Assembly: GCA_949987565.1 (NCBI GenBank)
Contig: OX465120.1
Coordinates: 8,632,587 to 8,696,586, forward strand
Source of the DNA: Luidia sarsii
Lineage: Eukaryota; Echinodermata; Asteroidea; Paxillosida; Luidiidae
Direction of reading: 5' to 3'
DNA length: 64,000 bases
Both the position numbers and the translations under genes were made by a program. Shown in pieces: positions 45,931-57,109 of this stretch (positions are counted from its first letter, which is position 1; each line of letters starts with the position of its first letter). The notes beneath the pieces are model-generated. The model ran no database searches. It saw only the letters and a program-made list of their open reading frames with translations, and was not told where the DNA came from.

Positions 45931-47778
45931 ATTTTTCAATTTAATTATTTAATCATTTTTCTTTTTTAAATGCACATAATTATGATTATAACCAATCATG
46001 CAATAACATCTAGCACATGAACATCCATCAGTACAAAACAGTTCATCGGACATTGCATTTCTGAGATCAATGGGGGCCCAAGCCCCAAATATTTTCATGG
46101 AGGGAAACAGCCCAACTGTTATAACAACTGCTTCAAATAGTTTTTGTCCAGATGTTTACTTTTACTTACCTTGTAACTTGTGTCAGCCGCAGGCAAAGGT
46201 CATATTTAATTTACAATCATTCCCACAAAAGAAATTCGAAAACCACGTCATCCAGAACATATAGCAACCACGTGATTTACTTAGAAACACCCACTCAATA
46301 AACAATCATATTCCATTGGCTTCACTAGATCGCAATTCGGAAGAGAATAGCTTGAAGGATCATATAACTTAAATTAGCCCACTGATTATAGCCTATAGGA
46401 TCAGTTAGGCCTACTCTGCATGACTCTCACTTTCCCAACACGACCAGGCTCATGTTTCACGGAGATGCTTGAACTTGAAAACCTGCTAAGCAAGAAATGT
46501 CTCCCCTGGATAGCTGAAACGAGATTGCATACCATATATTACTCGATGCTTGTTGTAGTACGTACTCGACTTGCATTCAGATAATGGTTGCTTCACATGA
46601 AATACACAAGTGGAACTTTGAAAGGTAACCTGATTTCATTGATGAAAGATGTTCATGTTTTTAAGTAACTCTATGGATTTAGCCCTAGTACTATGAGATG
46701 ACAGCCAGACCTTTCAAACAGTATCACAACATCCCCCTGGAATCTCCTTCCTTTACATTGACGCCAACGAACAACAATTTCAGTCTCTTTGGTTAACATG
46801 TAGCGCTGAGATTACGTCTATGAACGTAATTTTTTTTAGAATATTGTCATAAAAAATAGTATTTTAAGATATAGGCCTATAGAGCAATTTCACATGCGCT
46901 GTCAAGAAAGGCAACATTTGCTAGGGTAGGGGGCCATGCCATCGATAACCAGCTGGTATAAGGAAGGTTACAATTGGTGAGCATTCTTAGCTTGGCACAT
47001 TCGCGTTTTCCCTCCATAACACTGGACTTTGTCTGCTGCAGTTACTTGCTCAAATGATCGATGCTTCAAAAAACCGTGAAAAGAACTATTGGTATTATGT
47101 AGACAAAGACTCGATTCCACCCCACCCCTGTTTTGGGATGGATATGCGGCACAGAAAGACTATTATGAGGCCAGAGTCATTGGCTTCAATTATCAATAAT
47201 GGATGAAATTGCTTTTCATTACAGACTTGGACTTTAATCGTTTTTGGGGTGCAATTTGGGGCCGTTTGAGATGAAGGAGTCGATAAGAGTCGATAAGCAG
47301 AACATTTGTTTGCAAATGATTATCAATGTGTACAGACGTTCAGTTCAAATTGGGTCGAGTGCAGGTAAGTTGGTTTACAAGGAGATCTTTTGATCAATTT
47401 TGAATATTTCGCTTCACTTACACTTACGTACACTTTAGTAAGACTAAAGAGTAATGTGCGTGGTTGATTACCTGCGATTGTCTGCGAGAGCTCAAATGAA
47501 AACCCTCTACCTGACTGGACACAATGGCAATAGGCCCTACACCCTACCCTAGTTATTCAATAATTTAGGCCTATGCGTGTGGAAAGGTGTTTTATTTTTT
47601 AAAGAAGCTTGTGTCGCCACTCCTTGTAATACGTTTTGAGCATGCGCACTCGCTCAATTGAAACAATATTCATATTTGCTTCACACTTGATGAGCACATG
47701 TGGTGGGTTTGTTCAAAGTGGACGTGGAAAATTAACCATCGCCAGTGCTGGATTGCAGTGTAAGATACCCAGAGCACA
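45931..47778. other. Upstream region of lectin gene copy 3
   Basis: Near-identical to 23200-25047, so copies 2 and 3 would share promoter sequence. No gene recognised. Confidence 0.45.
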
Positions 47779-48109
47779 ATGGGACAATCACTACCTTTAC
47801 TCGTGGCGATTGTCTTGTTATCCTTGTTTGGCCACAGCCAGGCCGCTTGTTCCCCGTGCCCATTCTTTTGGAGCGAACACCAGCACCACTGCTACCTATA
47901 TTTCTCCTCGCCACTCCCGTACGGCCAGGCTGAGGAGTACTGCCGTCACCAGCACGCCAGGCGCTATGCAGGCGGTCAGGCAGAGCTCGATTCCATGGAC
48001 GAGATCGTGTTCTTAATGAACTACGTAGGAAGGGTTCTTACAGACTCGATGTCTGCCAATACACCAAAGTACGTGTGGTTGGAACCTCTGAAAGTCAACA
48101 AAACACCCG
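47779..48109 (+). CDS. Signal peptide + N-terminal CTLD exon, copy 3
   Basis: Same 110 codons plus one base as copy 2; ATG 47779, donor 'cccg|gtaagt'. Confidence 0.85.
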
Positions 48110-51100
48110 GTAAGTATAGAAACCCTCGAGTAAGCACAGATAAATCTCCTTTGATTGACATCTTTAAGGAGCCTTTGCTGTCCTTATTTCCATGCATATT
48201 CCATTTGGGCAACACCGGGTCAACCGTTGGTTTAGCCGTGGGCTTCATCATAGGCCGGTTCAAGTAGGCACTATCAGGTGAGTTCGGGAACCATGATCCC
48301 GAATTTTGAAATCGGCAAGTACGTGGTTACCAGTTATTCAATGAAAAGCACGAAATCTAGAATGGAAAATTAGAGTCAAAAAGGCCGACGTTTTCCATTA
48401 AAGATGCAGTTTAGTATAAGCAAAGGGAGAAAACGAATAGGTCAACGGTTTCTTCCGACAAAAGCGTTTATAGTTTAGCGATAAACGCAACTGATGGTCA
48501 TCGGAAGCCCATGTCTATCCCACAAAAACGACCCTTTTGATAACGCCATCGAGAAAGGTTTGGCAAGTAACTAAGGCCGGCCACGGAGCGAACTCGAACC
48601 GGAGAGGCTGTGCATCGAACTCACCCGGTGGTTCTCTCTTTTCGCAAACGCTGCCGTGGGATTCAGGCGCTTGTTGGGGTTTCTCTGTCCTTTGCCATCC
48701 GGGAATATCGTGGCCATGACATCAGCCTGTGGCATGTTCTTGTGTGGCATGCCAAGTTGCTGTAAAAGCCAGCGTTAAAGCACGACGGCTCGAGGAAGTC
48801 GATACCGAGAGGCCCGAAAACTCACTGGGCCCAAACCCACTTTGCTCTGGTAACCTCGACTTTGGTCGTGCAGATCTTCCGAATTTTCCGATCAACTGTA
48901 AACAGATGAAGGCTTACTCCATCCTTGGAAGTTTTGCTACATCCAGCTGCCACACACTTTGTCAGCATTGCCAAAACGGGGGATATTTCTCATTGATAAC
49001 GTAACTGGGAAACTCACTGTGACGCGTGCGTGAATGCCTGTCACCCAACTCACACAGCGAGGCAAGTCTCTGCCTTGATTTACGTCACGCCCCCCGCTAA
49101 GTTTGTTTTTAATAAAGCTGTCCTTTGTGGGGCGGAATCGTTAAAAAACATAATTTTCCCCGATTCATTCAGGTAAATAAATACAACCACACACATAACA
49201 TTGTTCAGAACATAACACTTTATTGATTTATGAGAAAATAAATGTCATCGAAATTTTATTTCATGTTCCCTTCAAAGACTGAGTGGGCTTGACGCTGTTC
49301 GGGTATAAGGTGCATCAGACCTATATAGTGTATGTTATGAACGGCAGTGTGGTAGAGACAATAACAGAGCAGGGAAACAATCACTACTGGGATCGAGTGA
49401 TACATGTATTTGACGGGTACTCTTGTATTGTAGTGTGGTATTGAAGGGAGGGTATACCATTTGCAAAGTAAAGAATCCATTTTTCTAACATTCCGATTTG
49501 AGAAATTACGTAGTCACAAGGAAGTAATTAATGGTATCGTACATTTGGTGAAATTTCTATCTTTAAGTCGAAAAAAGTGAACAACTTTAAGTGGAAGCTT
49601 CAGAACAAAATGAAAAAAGAAAATGACTGGGAGGGAAGTTTGAACCCGATGGTTTTGCGTACCAGCACTCTTGTAATCTAAACCATTAAGCCCTTTAAAT
49701 AGTGGACTACAGTCAACTAGTCTTTTTCAATTTGGTCCATAGTTTCGACTGATAGAGATTCATCAAAGGTCAACCGGAACCTTGTGGCCTCCCATTTTGT
49801 TTGCGTCAATGAACGCGATCGAAAACAGAGAAGTGGCGTAATGGGATCGTACCTCATTATTTTGCCGACAGAATACACGGAGCGTGATAATAGATAAATA
49901 ACGCACCAGGAGACTACGGGTTCGTGTCTGGCGTTCCCATGGCAACAACGCGGGTAACAATCACTATTACGCCGCTACAAAATGTCGAAATGTCACACAG
50001 GCGGCATCCAGACAATACAACCCTGCACGATGACTATGAGGTGTTACGCGAACAACCCTACTCATCTAAATGTGTTGTTTTTGAGGGGGGGGGGTGCTGC
50101 AGCGAGCAATTTACTATTTCTGCTACCAAAAGCTACCTACCCATTTTTTTTGGTGAAAAGAGCAAAAACAAACAAACATACAAAGCATATAAAAGAATAA
50201 CAGGGGAGTCAGTTAAAGAAAGCCGCTATTTCGGAATATATGGGAAAATTGTAGGGCGCCACCACTGTTCAGATCGGACACTAGTCAACACCAGTAACGA
50301 CGAACACGAGACAGTCCCATTCATTAAACCGAAGAGACACGTGTCAATTCGAGTTATTTATACATAGGGACACGAGTCAATTCGAGTTATTTATACATAG
50401 GGACACGAGTCAATTCGAGTCATTTATCCCTAGGGACACGAGTCAATTCGAGTTATTTATCCCTATGGACACGAGTCAATTCAAGTCATTTATCCCTAGG
50501 GACACGAGTCAATTCGAGTCATTTATCCCTAGGGACACGAGTCAATTCGAGTTATTTATCCCTAGGGACACGAGTCAATTCGAGTCATATATCCCAAGGG
50601 ACACGAGTCAATTCGAGACATTAATCCCTAGGGACACGAGTCAACTCGAGTCATTTATCCCTAGGGACACGAATCAACTCGAGTCATTTATCCCTATAGG
50701 GACACAAGTCAATTCGAGTCATTTATCCCTAGGGACACGAATCAACTCGAGTCATTTATCCCTATAGGGACACAAGTCAATTCGAGTCATTTATCCCTAG
50801 GGACACGAATCAACTCGAGTCATTTATCCCTATAGGGACACAAGTCAATTCGAGTCATATATCCCAAGGGACACGAGTCAATTCGAGACATTAATCCCTA
50901 GGGACACGAGTCAACTCGAGTCATTTATCCCTAGGGACACGAATCAACTCGAGTCATTTATCCCTATAGGGACACAAGTCAATTCGAGTCATTTATCCCT
51001 AGGGACACGAATCAACTCGAGTCATTTATCCCTATAGGGACACAAGTCAATTCGAGTCATTTATCCCTAGGGACACGAATCAACTCGAGTCATTTATCCC

Positions 51101-54100
51101 TATAGGGACACAAGTCAATTCGAGTCATTTATCCCTAGCCCTAGGGACACGAATCAACTCGAGTCATTTATCCCTAGGGACACGAGTCAATTCGAGTCAT
51201 TTATCCCTAGGGACACGAGTCAATTCGAGTCATTTATCCCTAGGAACACGAGTCAATTCGAGTCATTTATCCCTAGGGACACGAGTCAATTCGAGTCATT
51301 TATCTCTAGGGACACGAGTCAATTCGAGTCATTTATCCCTAGGTACACGAGTCAATTCGAGTCATTTATCCCTATAGGGACACGAGTCAATTCGAGTCAT
51401 TTATCCCTAGGGACACGAGTCAATTCGAGTGATTTATCCCTAGGGACACGAATCAACTCGAATCATTTATCCCTAGGGACACGAGTCAATTTGAGTCATC
51501 TATCCCTAGGGACACGAATCAACTCGAATCATTTATCCCTAGGGACACGAGTCAATTCGAGTTAATTATCTCCCTGCAGGGACTCGGATCGTGTCCAGTC
51601 TTATACAATTCTGGTGAGCTCGGAAAATCAATCTATCCCCGTATTTCTTCCTCACAGAAAACTACTCCGTGATCTACTTCAACGCACTGAATGCAGCTAA
51701 TGAGTCCGACCATTACTTCAGATCTTGTGACGCCCTCAGCCCCGCCACTGCGGTCTCACTGAGTGAGATAGGCACAGGCAACTACGGCATGGTTCCCGCC
51801 CCCGAGGTGGTCGAGCAGAGATGTGCCGTTTATGCCGGTGAGGGCGCCTACCTCGACCTGGGAGATTACGCGGGCACGTGCGTGTCCGATCCAGACCTGT
51901 GCACCTCACAAGCTGTGACCTGGTCAGTCTGGATCAAGATGAACTCAAGTGTGGTCTTCAATGCTATCAATAACTATTACCTTTGTTCCGGTGGATTCAC
52001 TGACAGCGCCCGTGGAATATCATTTGTGTATAAGACACAAGACGAACAGTTCCAGCTTGCAGCAAGGAGCATTCTAAAGACTCGGGTTTTAGCCTTTTCA
52101 AAGTCCCGCATACCGATGGATAGCTGGGTTCACTTGGCATTCACCTTCGATCTTAAACAGACGATTCCGGAACTACAAGTTTACCTGAACGGAGCCATGC
52201 TAACTGAGGACTCGTCATCGAGCCCTAATCCCTCTACAAATGATCTTTGCACAGACCTAGTCTTGGGGAGTCTTTCTCCGTGTCCAGATATCCCGCAAAC
52301 CTCATCGACCAAGGGAGCCTCTGCTGCCTACAGTAACCTGGAGGCCTTTGACCAATTGCTGACTGCCGAACAGATATACAACCTTCACGCTTGTGGAAGT
52401 CTTGGTAAGTTGGCAACTTTTAAGCGCAGTCTGCAATTTTCAGGTATAGACAGATTAAGTTAAATTTGAAAGGCCACCAACTAATCAAGGACTGCATATT
52501 TGATAGATTAGATTGATCCCGCGTTGCGTTTATACGCTGGAAAACTGTGGAATCTGAACCGGGTCTGATCCTTCCCCAGAGGAGGATCAGATCCCGGGAT
52601 CAGGATCTGATCCTTCGTTGCGTTAACTGACAGTTTTAATCCGGATCTGAACTCGGGATCAGATCCGGATCAGATCCCGGAAGCTGGCGTAACTCCGTAC
52701 GGTCTGACACTGATAACGAGAGTCCATCAGTACAGTAAGCATAGTCGAGCTTCGCGCGTAATGGCTGCTGTTGTGCTTCAGTGCCCATGATCAGTGAACT
52801 GTGCACATAACCTTTGCCCCGAGGTTACAGCGCTTCATCGATGCCACGCGGGATCAGGATCAAGTGTAAACGCGGCAGGGATCTGATCCCGCTCGCTGAT
52901 CGCGACCGCAGGATCTGATCATCCGTTGCAAGATCAAATGTAAACGCAGTGTTACATTCTCCTCGACGCAAACATCATGTTATATCTATAAACAAAATAT
53001 ATATGCAAAAATGATTAGATATTTTAAAAACTCAAATGATAATTTACAGTGAGAAGGTTGTCATGCTGATCTGTCAAGTTTTCGCGATATTAGACCTCGT
53101 TTTTATAAGTTTTCCTTTTAAGTTTTCTCTGTAGGAGAATTCGCTTCGGTCTTTCTGGATTCAAATTGATAGATATGGAGCACGTTTTTGTTATAAAAAA
53201 TTATTGAAATTATAATAGACACGAGCTGTTAACTAAGTCCCCGCTGCAGTTCGGCTAAGAAATTGACTACTAATTCATATTTCCGATCGGCCAAGTTCAC
53301 ATATGCCCCGGTTCATATACTGGGTAGAGGACCCATTAGAAAAACAGAACATGTATTGCATTCAAGATGACTACAGCCTTCGCTGAAAACAGTAAAAGGG
53401 ATCATGAATTAGACGACAGTAGAATGCTGATGATCGCAACACATTCCTTATATTTTCAAATATCAGAATTTACCTGAGGCCTATTATTGTTATTTTAGAT
53501 TGGGATTTGAAAGTGCGCAGTCTACACCTTGACGCCAACTCTTCGTACAGCGGAAACATCCGCTATGTCTGCAAGGCCAGCGCCTCTACCGGACCGACCA
53601 TTTACTGGAAAGTGTATCACGCAGACCAGGCACAGTGGGAAGATCTGGGCCCGTCCAGCGGGCCAGGCGTCGACATCACCCCGACCAGTCACTCCACTTG
53701 CGTGGTGCAGTCCGTCCTGGTGATCGATCGATCCCGTGGACCAAGCTCAGAGGGTGATATCATCTCTTGTACGGCTAGTTCCAACTCACTGAACGCGTCA
53801 GTGTACTTTAAAGGTATAAAAAGAAGACTAATACAGTGCTTGACTTTTGTCCAACTCGGTCTGATGATTTGACGATAAGCTGTTTTAACAAGTAACAAGA
53901 ATTAATGACTTCTTGTGCTGAAGAATGCAAAAAAGTAACAGGAAAGGTGTTTGTTGGCAAACACAAGCTGTTTCGCAGTGCATAAATTAATGGTACGCAT
54001 GTAGTAATGTTTAAGTTAAAATGTTAGCGAAGTGAAGTGAAAATCATGTCAGTATTCATCTTTAATATTATAATATCGGTCTAAACTCAAGCAAAGTTTC

Positions 54101-56304
54101 AACCTGAAGCAGTATGTACTTAAAATAATGCAGCTTTAATATCATCACGCTTTAATTTCAAATTCTGATGCCATTTAGATTGCATATTGAGGGAAGCAGT
54201 AAATTGTATGGTTGTAATCGTGTACAAAACATATGGAGAAAGTGGCAAATTTAATCTCATATCAAGTGACCGCTGATGAAGTGACAGTAACGAGTTCTGA
54301 CATGTCCTCGCGCTTGCGCAGTTGCAGTGCCGTAACTATAGCAAATGGAAATTGCGTTACGGCTGCCGTAACAATAGCCAGTGCGTTATTTAAAATATCA
54401 GGACCATCGGTGTACGGTCTTCTAAGTATTAGATGCAATAAACTGTCTAACTGGTGTAAGAAACTGCGAAAAATACCAAACATGGAAAACGTGTACAAAA
54501 CCTATTGGAAAAACCACAACTTTAATCTCATGTCACGTGACCACTGATGACTTCACAGTTTACAATTTTTCTGCAACAGTAGTCAGGGATGATGGACTAA
54601 ATATGAAGTTAATTCGTGCATCTTTGAAATTGTGTCATGTGACTTGACTGACTAATTTTCATCTATTGCTGGTTTTCTGGGGTGCACCAAGTCTGAAGTC
54701 AATATTAAATGCAATAAAGTACCTAAATCACGAAGGTGAAAAAAGTGTACAAATCCTAGGGTTAAAATTGCCTCTTTAAAGTTACGTAACCCAACACTAG
54801 ATGACGTCATCATTTCAAATTTCTTATAGGACCACCTTTGGCCGGGTTTCTAAGAATATGCCAAGTATGAAGTCGATCGGTTAACTTAAACTACCCCAAA
54901 AGGGGCTCAGAACGATTCGGCCGAGCAAGGAGAAAATGAAATCGAACGAAAACAATAACTGTTTCGGAGAGACCGAAACAGCTATTAAAGATTTATGGAA
55001 AGTGGCTGTGACGCCGATCTATTATCAGTTCTGCAATAGTCCCTGACGAATCAGATTACTGACCTTGCAAAACCAATTCCCGATATGACTACTTGGCATC
55101 TAAGGACTCTAACTCTGGCGAAAATGTGCAGTTCTATTTAACGGCGAGACAGTGTCACTGACAATGGACCCCCAGGCTCGCCGAATTGGGTAAATCGTCT
55201 GACCATCCCACATAGTGAATTTTTATAACTTTATATATAGCTTTATAACCGATGGGACCAGCCAAAAAATGGTTTGCCTGGGTGGTCCGCCAGTTAAGCA
55301 TTAACTGCTGCATATTTCAAGGGACCACACCCCATTTTCATTTAGAAGCAAACAAAAATTGTAATTTAAGTTTCAATCTGGTTTCATATTTTCAGGGAAA
55401 ACATCATCTTTTGGCTACAGCGACCACAACAAAGCAGGTATACTTTGTCTAATCGTAACCACAGCCTCTTATAGTACCTCTAACGTCCTTTCCGCATAAA
55501 CCAAACCATGGGTAAATGGGCAAATTCCTACATTCATAACCATGACTAACTTGTTTTAATCATAGAGGGCATTAACGGATTTTTTTTCCAATGATCGCTC
55601 CAAATACTATTACAAACTTCTTATGAGTGAGTATTTTTTTTTCAAATTGGGCACTTTGCAAATGGTGTAGGCCTACCCTACCTTTAAGCATCTCAAAATT
55701 AATAAAGTCAAACAAACCAAGGAGAAACTGACTGGGAACTTTTTAACAATTTTAAAAATTGGCAATTTGTTTTTTTTACTGGACCGGGACTTGAACCCGA
55801 GACCTCTGGACTAATGTAAATTTTAAAAATTGGCAATTTGTTTTTTACTGGACCGGGACTTGAACCCGAGACCTCTGGACTAATGTACCAGTGCTCTTCC
55901 ATCTGAGCTATCCATCCCTTAGATGGTGGCCTCCCAAATAGTCAAGTATTCTTTGCCGGGGTGGGGGCGCCAGTAAGCAGCAATTCAACCATTAATTAAC
56001 TCCCGTAAATGTCTAGGGATCACACCCCGCTTTCATTCAGATGCAAACAACTAATTGTTGTAAACCTGGCTGCGGCAGCTCGGGGATCACACAAAGTGGA
56101 TGCAGCTGCATCAAAGTTTTCTTTGCCAATTTTTCAAAATATTAATGAAAAGTAAAATAAATAGTTCTGTTTGTTTTTCTTGGCAATGCAGGTTACTTGT
56201 TCAATCTCGATAGCGGTCAGTACTACCAGAGTGACGTTTCCATGGATACAGAAGACACATTGGGGGACCATCCTTTCATCTGTGAGAAGGAAAGTCTTGG
56301 CTAA
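47779..56304 (+). CDS. Secreted CTLD-LamG-Ig-CTLD protein, copy 3 (complete)
   Basis: Exons 47779-48109, 51658-52404, 53499-53813, 55396-55437, 56192-56304 (TAA 56302); all phase 1, total 1548 nt, 515 aa, with the same domain order as copy 2. Exon 1, intron 1 and LamG are almost identical to copy 2 (one Ser-to-Pro change in the LamG serine run). From about 30 bp after the LamG donor, introns diverge strongly and share only exon-proximal sequence. The terminal exon has Phe-to-Leu and Val-to-Met changes. Exons kept while introns diverged is good evidence that the Ig, linker and terminal exons are under selection. No canonical poly(A) hexamer at the distance seen in copies 1 and 2. Confidence 0.8.
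48110..49850. other. Intron 1, proximal part, copy 3
   Basis: Near-identical to 25379-27120, including the tRNA-like trace at 49636-49716. No exon recognised. Confidence 0.45.
49636..49716 (-). mobile_element. tRNA-derived SINE fragment, copy 3 intron
   Basis: Duplicate of 26905-26985 with the same A- and B-box-like words. Confidence 0.5.
50338..51576. repeat. 33-35 bp intronic minisatellite, copy 3 (about 37 monomers)
   Basis: Same as the middle-unit array but with one extra 270-bp block: the segment beginning 'cgagtcatatatcccaaggg' at 50581 is repeated at 50851. This single eight-monomer duplication accounts exactly for the change in unit offset from 22731 to 23001 bp. Confidence 0.95.
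51658..52404 (+). CDS. LamG domain exon, copy 3
   Basis: 747 nt, 1-1 symmetric, acceptor 'tatttcttcctcacag'. Matches copy 2 except for one Ser-to-Pro change in the Ser-rich loop; shares the copy 2 version of the variable patch. Confidence 0.88.
52495..52975. mobile_element. GATC-rich insertion specific to copy 3
   Basis: About 480 bp crowded with 'ggatcagatcc', 'ggatctgatc' and 'gatcccg' words in both orientations. The outer parts look inverted: 'gcgttgcgtttatacgctg' near the left, and 'gatcaaatgtaaacgcagtg' near the right, which reads inverted as cactgcgtttacatttgatc. It sits where copies 1 and 2 have the SINE. No coding frame. Element class not identified. Confidence 0.5.
53499..53813 (+). 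CDS. Ig-like domain exon, copy 3
   Basis: 315 nt, acceptor 'tattttag', donor 'aaag|gtataa'; same protein as copies 1 and 2 although the flanking introns differ strongly. Confidence 0.85.
53814..55395. other. Diverged intron of copy 3
   Basis: Mostly unlike copies 1 and 2 until about 55020. Contains a diverged direct repeat (54210-54300 and 54480-54560, both with 'gtgtacaaaac' and 'tttaatctcat..tca.gtgacc') and a small hairpin 'ctgtttcggagagaccgaaacag' type at about 54957-54980. No exon recognised. Confidence 0.55.
55396..55437 (+). CDS. 14-residue linker exon, copy 3
   Basis: 42 nt, acceptor 'atattttcag', donor 'gcag|gtatac'; one silent change (acg to aca) against copies 1 and 2. Confidence 0.74.
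55745..56130 (-). mobile_element. SINE with 3' tRNA-like region, inverted, with internal 71-bp duplication
   Basis: On the minus strand: body with 'gcatccactttgtgtgatcc', 'catctgaatgaaagcggggt' and 'actggcgcccccacccc', then 'gggaggccaccatctaaggg', then a good tRNA-like part: 'gatggatagctcagatgg' (A box) and 'tcgggttcaagtcccggtcc' (B box). The B-box end plus the A/T tail is duplicated in tandem (repeat offset 71 bp, 55748 and 55819). Present only in copy 3. Confidence 0.8.
56192..56304 (+). CDS. Terminal CTLD exon, copy 3
   Basis: Acceptor 'cttggcaatgcag'; ends HPFICEKESLG, TAA 56302-56304. Two conservative replacements against copies 1 and 2. Confidence 0.8.
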
Positions 56305-56639
56305 ATTTGAATATATCCGGAAAACTGAGCAATAGTATAAAAGATGTACGATAGTTCAGAGTTGATGGAAGATGATAGTTTACCTGATGAGAATTTGATG
56401 AATTGCTTGTTTTGAAGAAGAATAGGCCTAGATTATCCTCTAAGAAACTGAAAAAAATACTTGTTAGAAATGGGAAGGGTGGGTTTTTGAAGCTTGTGAG
56501 ATTGTCAGTGGTAGGATTCGTCTGTCCTTCAAATATTACTTAAAGTGTGTTGTGTAACTTTGTAAGAGTAGGCAAAGCATAATTATTATTTGCAGTTATG
56601 TATGAGGTTACTTTTAGTTCAATGGTTATAAATAAGGAG

Positions 56640-57100
56640 AAAGGTGATCAAAGTCACGCGATGTATCGTTGCTGGTAGCGACGTTTCGGTTGCTGGAACT
56701 AGTGCTAACCTTCAACAGGCAACTGAAGAATGTGTGCTGTGGCGTCCGTTTATATCCGCTTCACCGGTTCCTGTATGCCGGTTTGCGGACGTCGTAGTGT
56801 TGACCATGCGGTTTGGCATGCGGCTCTGGCGTCCTCTACCGAGCCTGCCCGTGGTGGGTCGGCGGTCGTGATGTCGGATGATGGGGAGCCAGAAACCGGG
56901 ATGTCAATACCACTGACCCTGTTGATAAGTGAATGAAAACTATGGCCTAGAAAATGTCTTATTTTATCTCTATCTATGTGGTATGAATTAGTTGCAAACA
57001 AAAGCTGTCCGCTGGAGAGCCGTGATAAATACATCAGTCTGAGAGCAATTAGAACACCTCTGCACTCATATCTTACCAGGTATATAGTGAACAATTAGGG
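56640..57100 (-). mobile_element. 3' end of a second Penelope-like element
   Basis: The minus-strand frame 57094-56750 contains SLINRVSGIDIP, resembling the INRDSG motif that follows GIY-YIG in Penelope-like proteins. Further 3' is a hammerhead-like end: CTGTTGA, a stem with GGTT/AACC, then CGAAACGTCG (about 56675-56720). The core has CTGTTGA in place of CTGATGA, so cleavage is doubtful. RT and endonuclease are missing. This family differs from the element at 19000-21822. Confidence 0.55.
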
Positions 57101-57109
57101 TATAGTAAT

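Noticed and set aside
54200..54560. Possible exon from the 104-codon frame at 54233
   Set aside because: Lies within a diverged direct repeat in the copy 3 intron and has no counterpart in copies 1 and 2.
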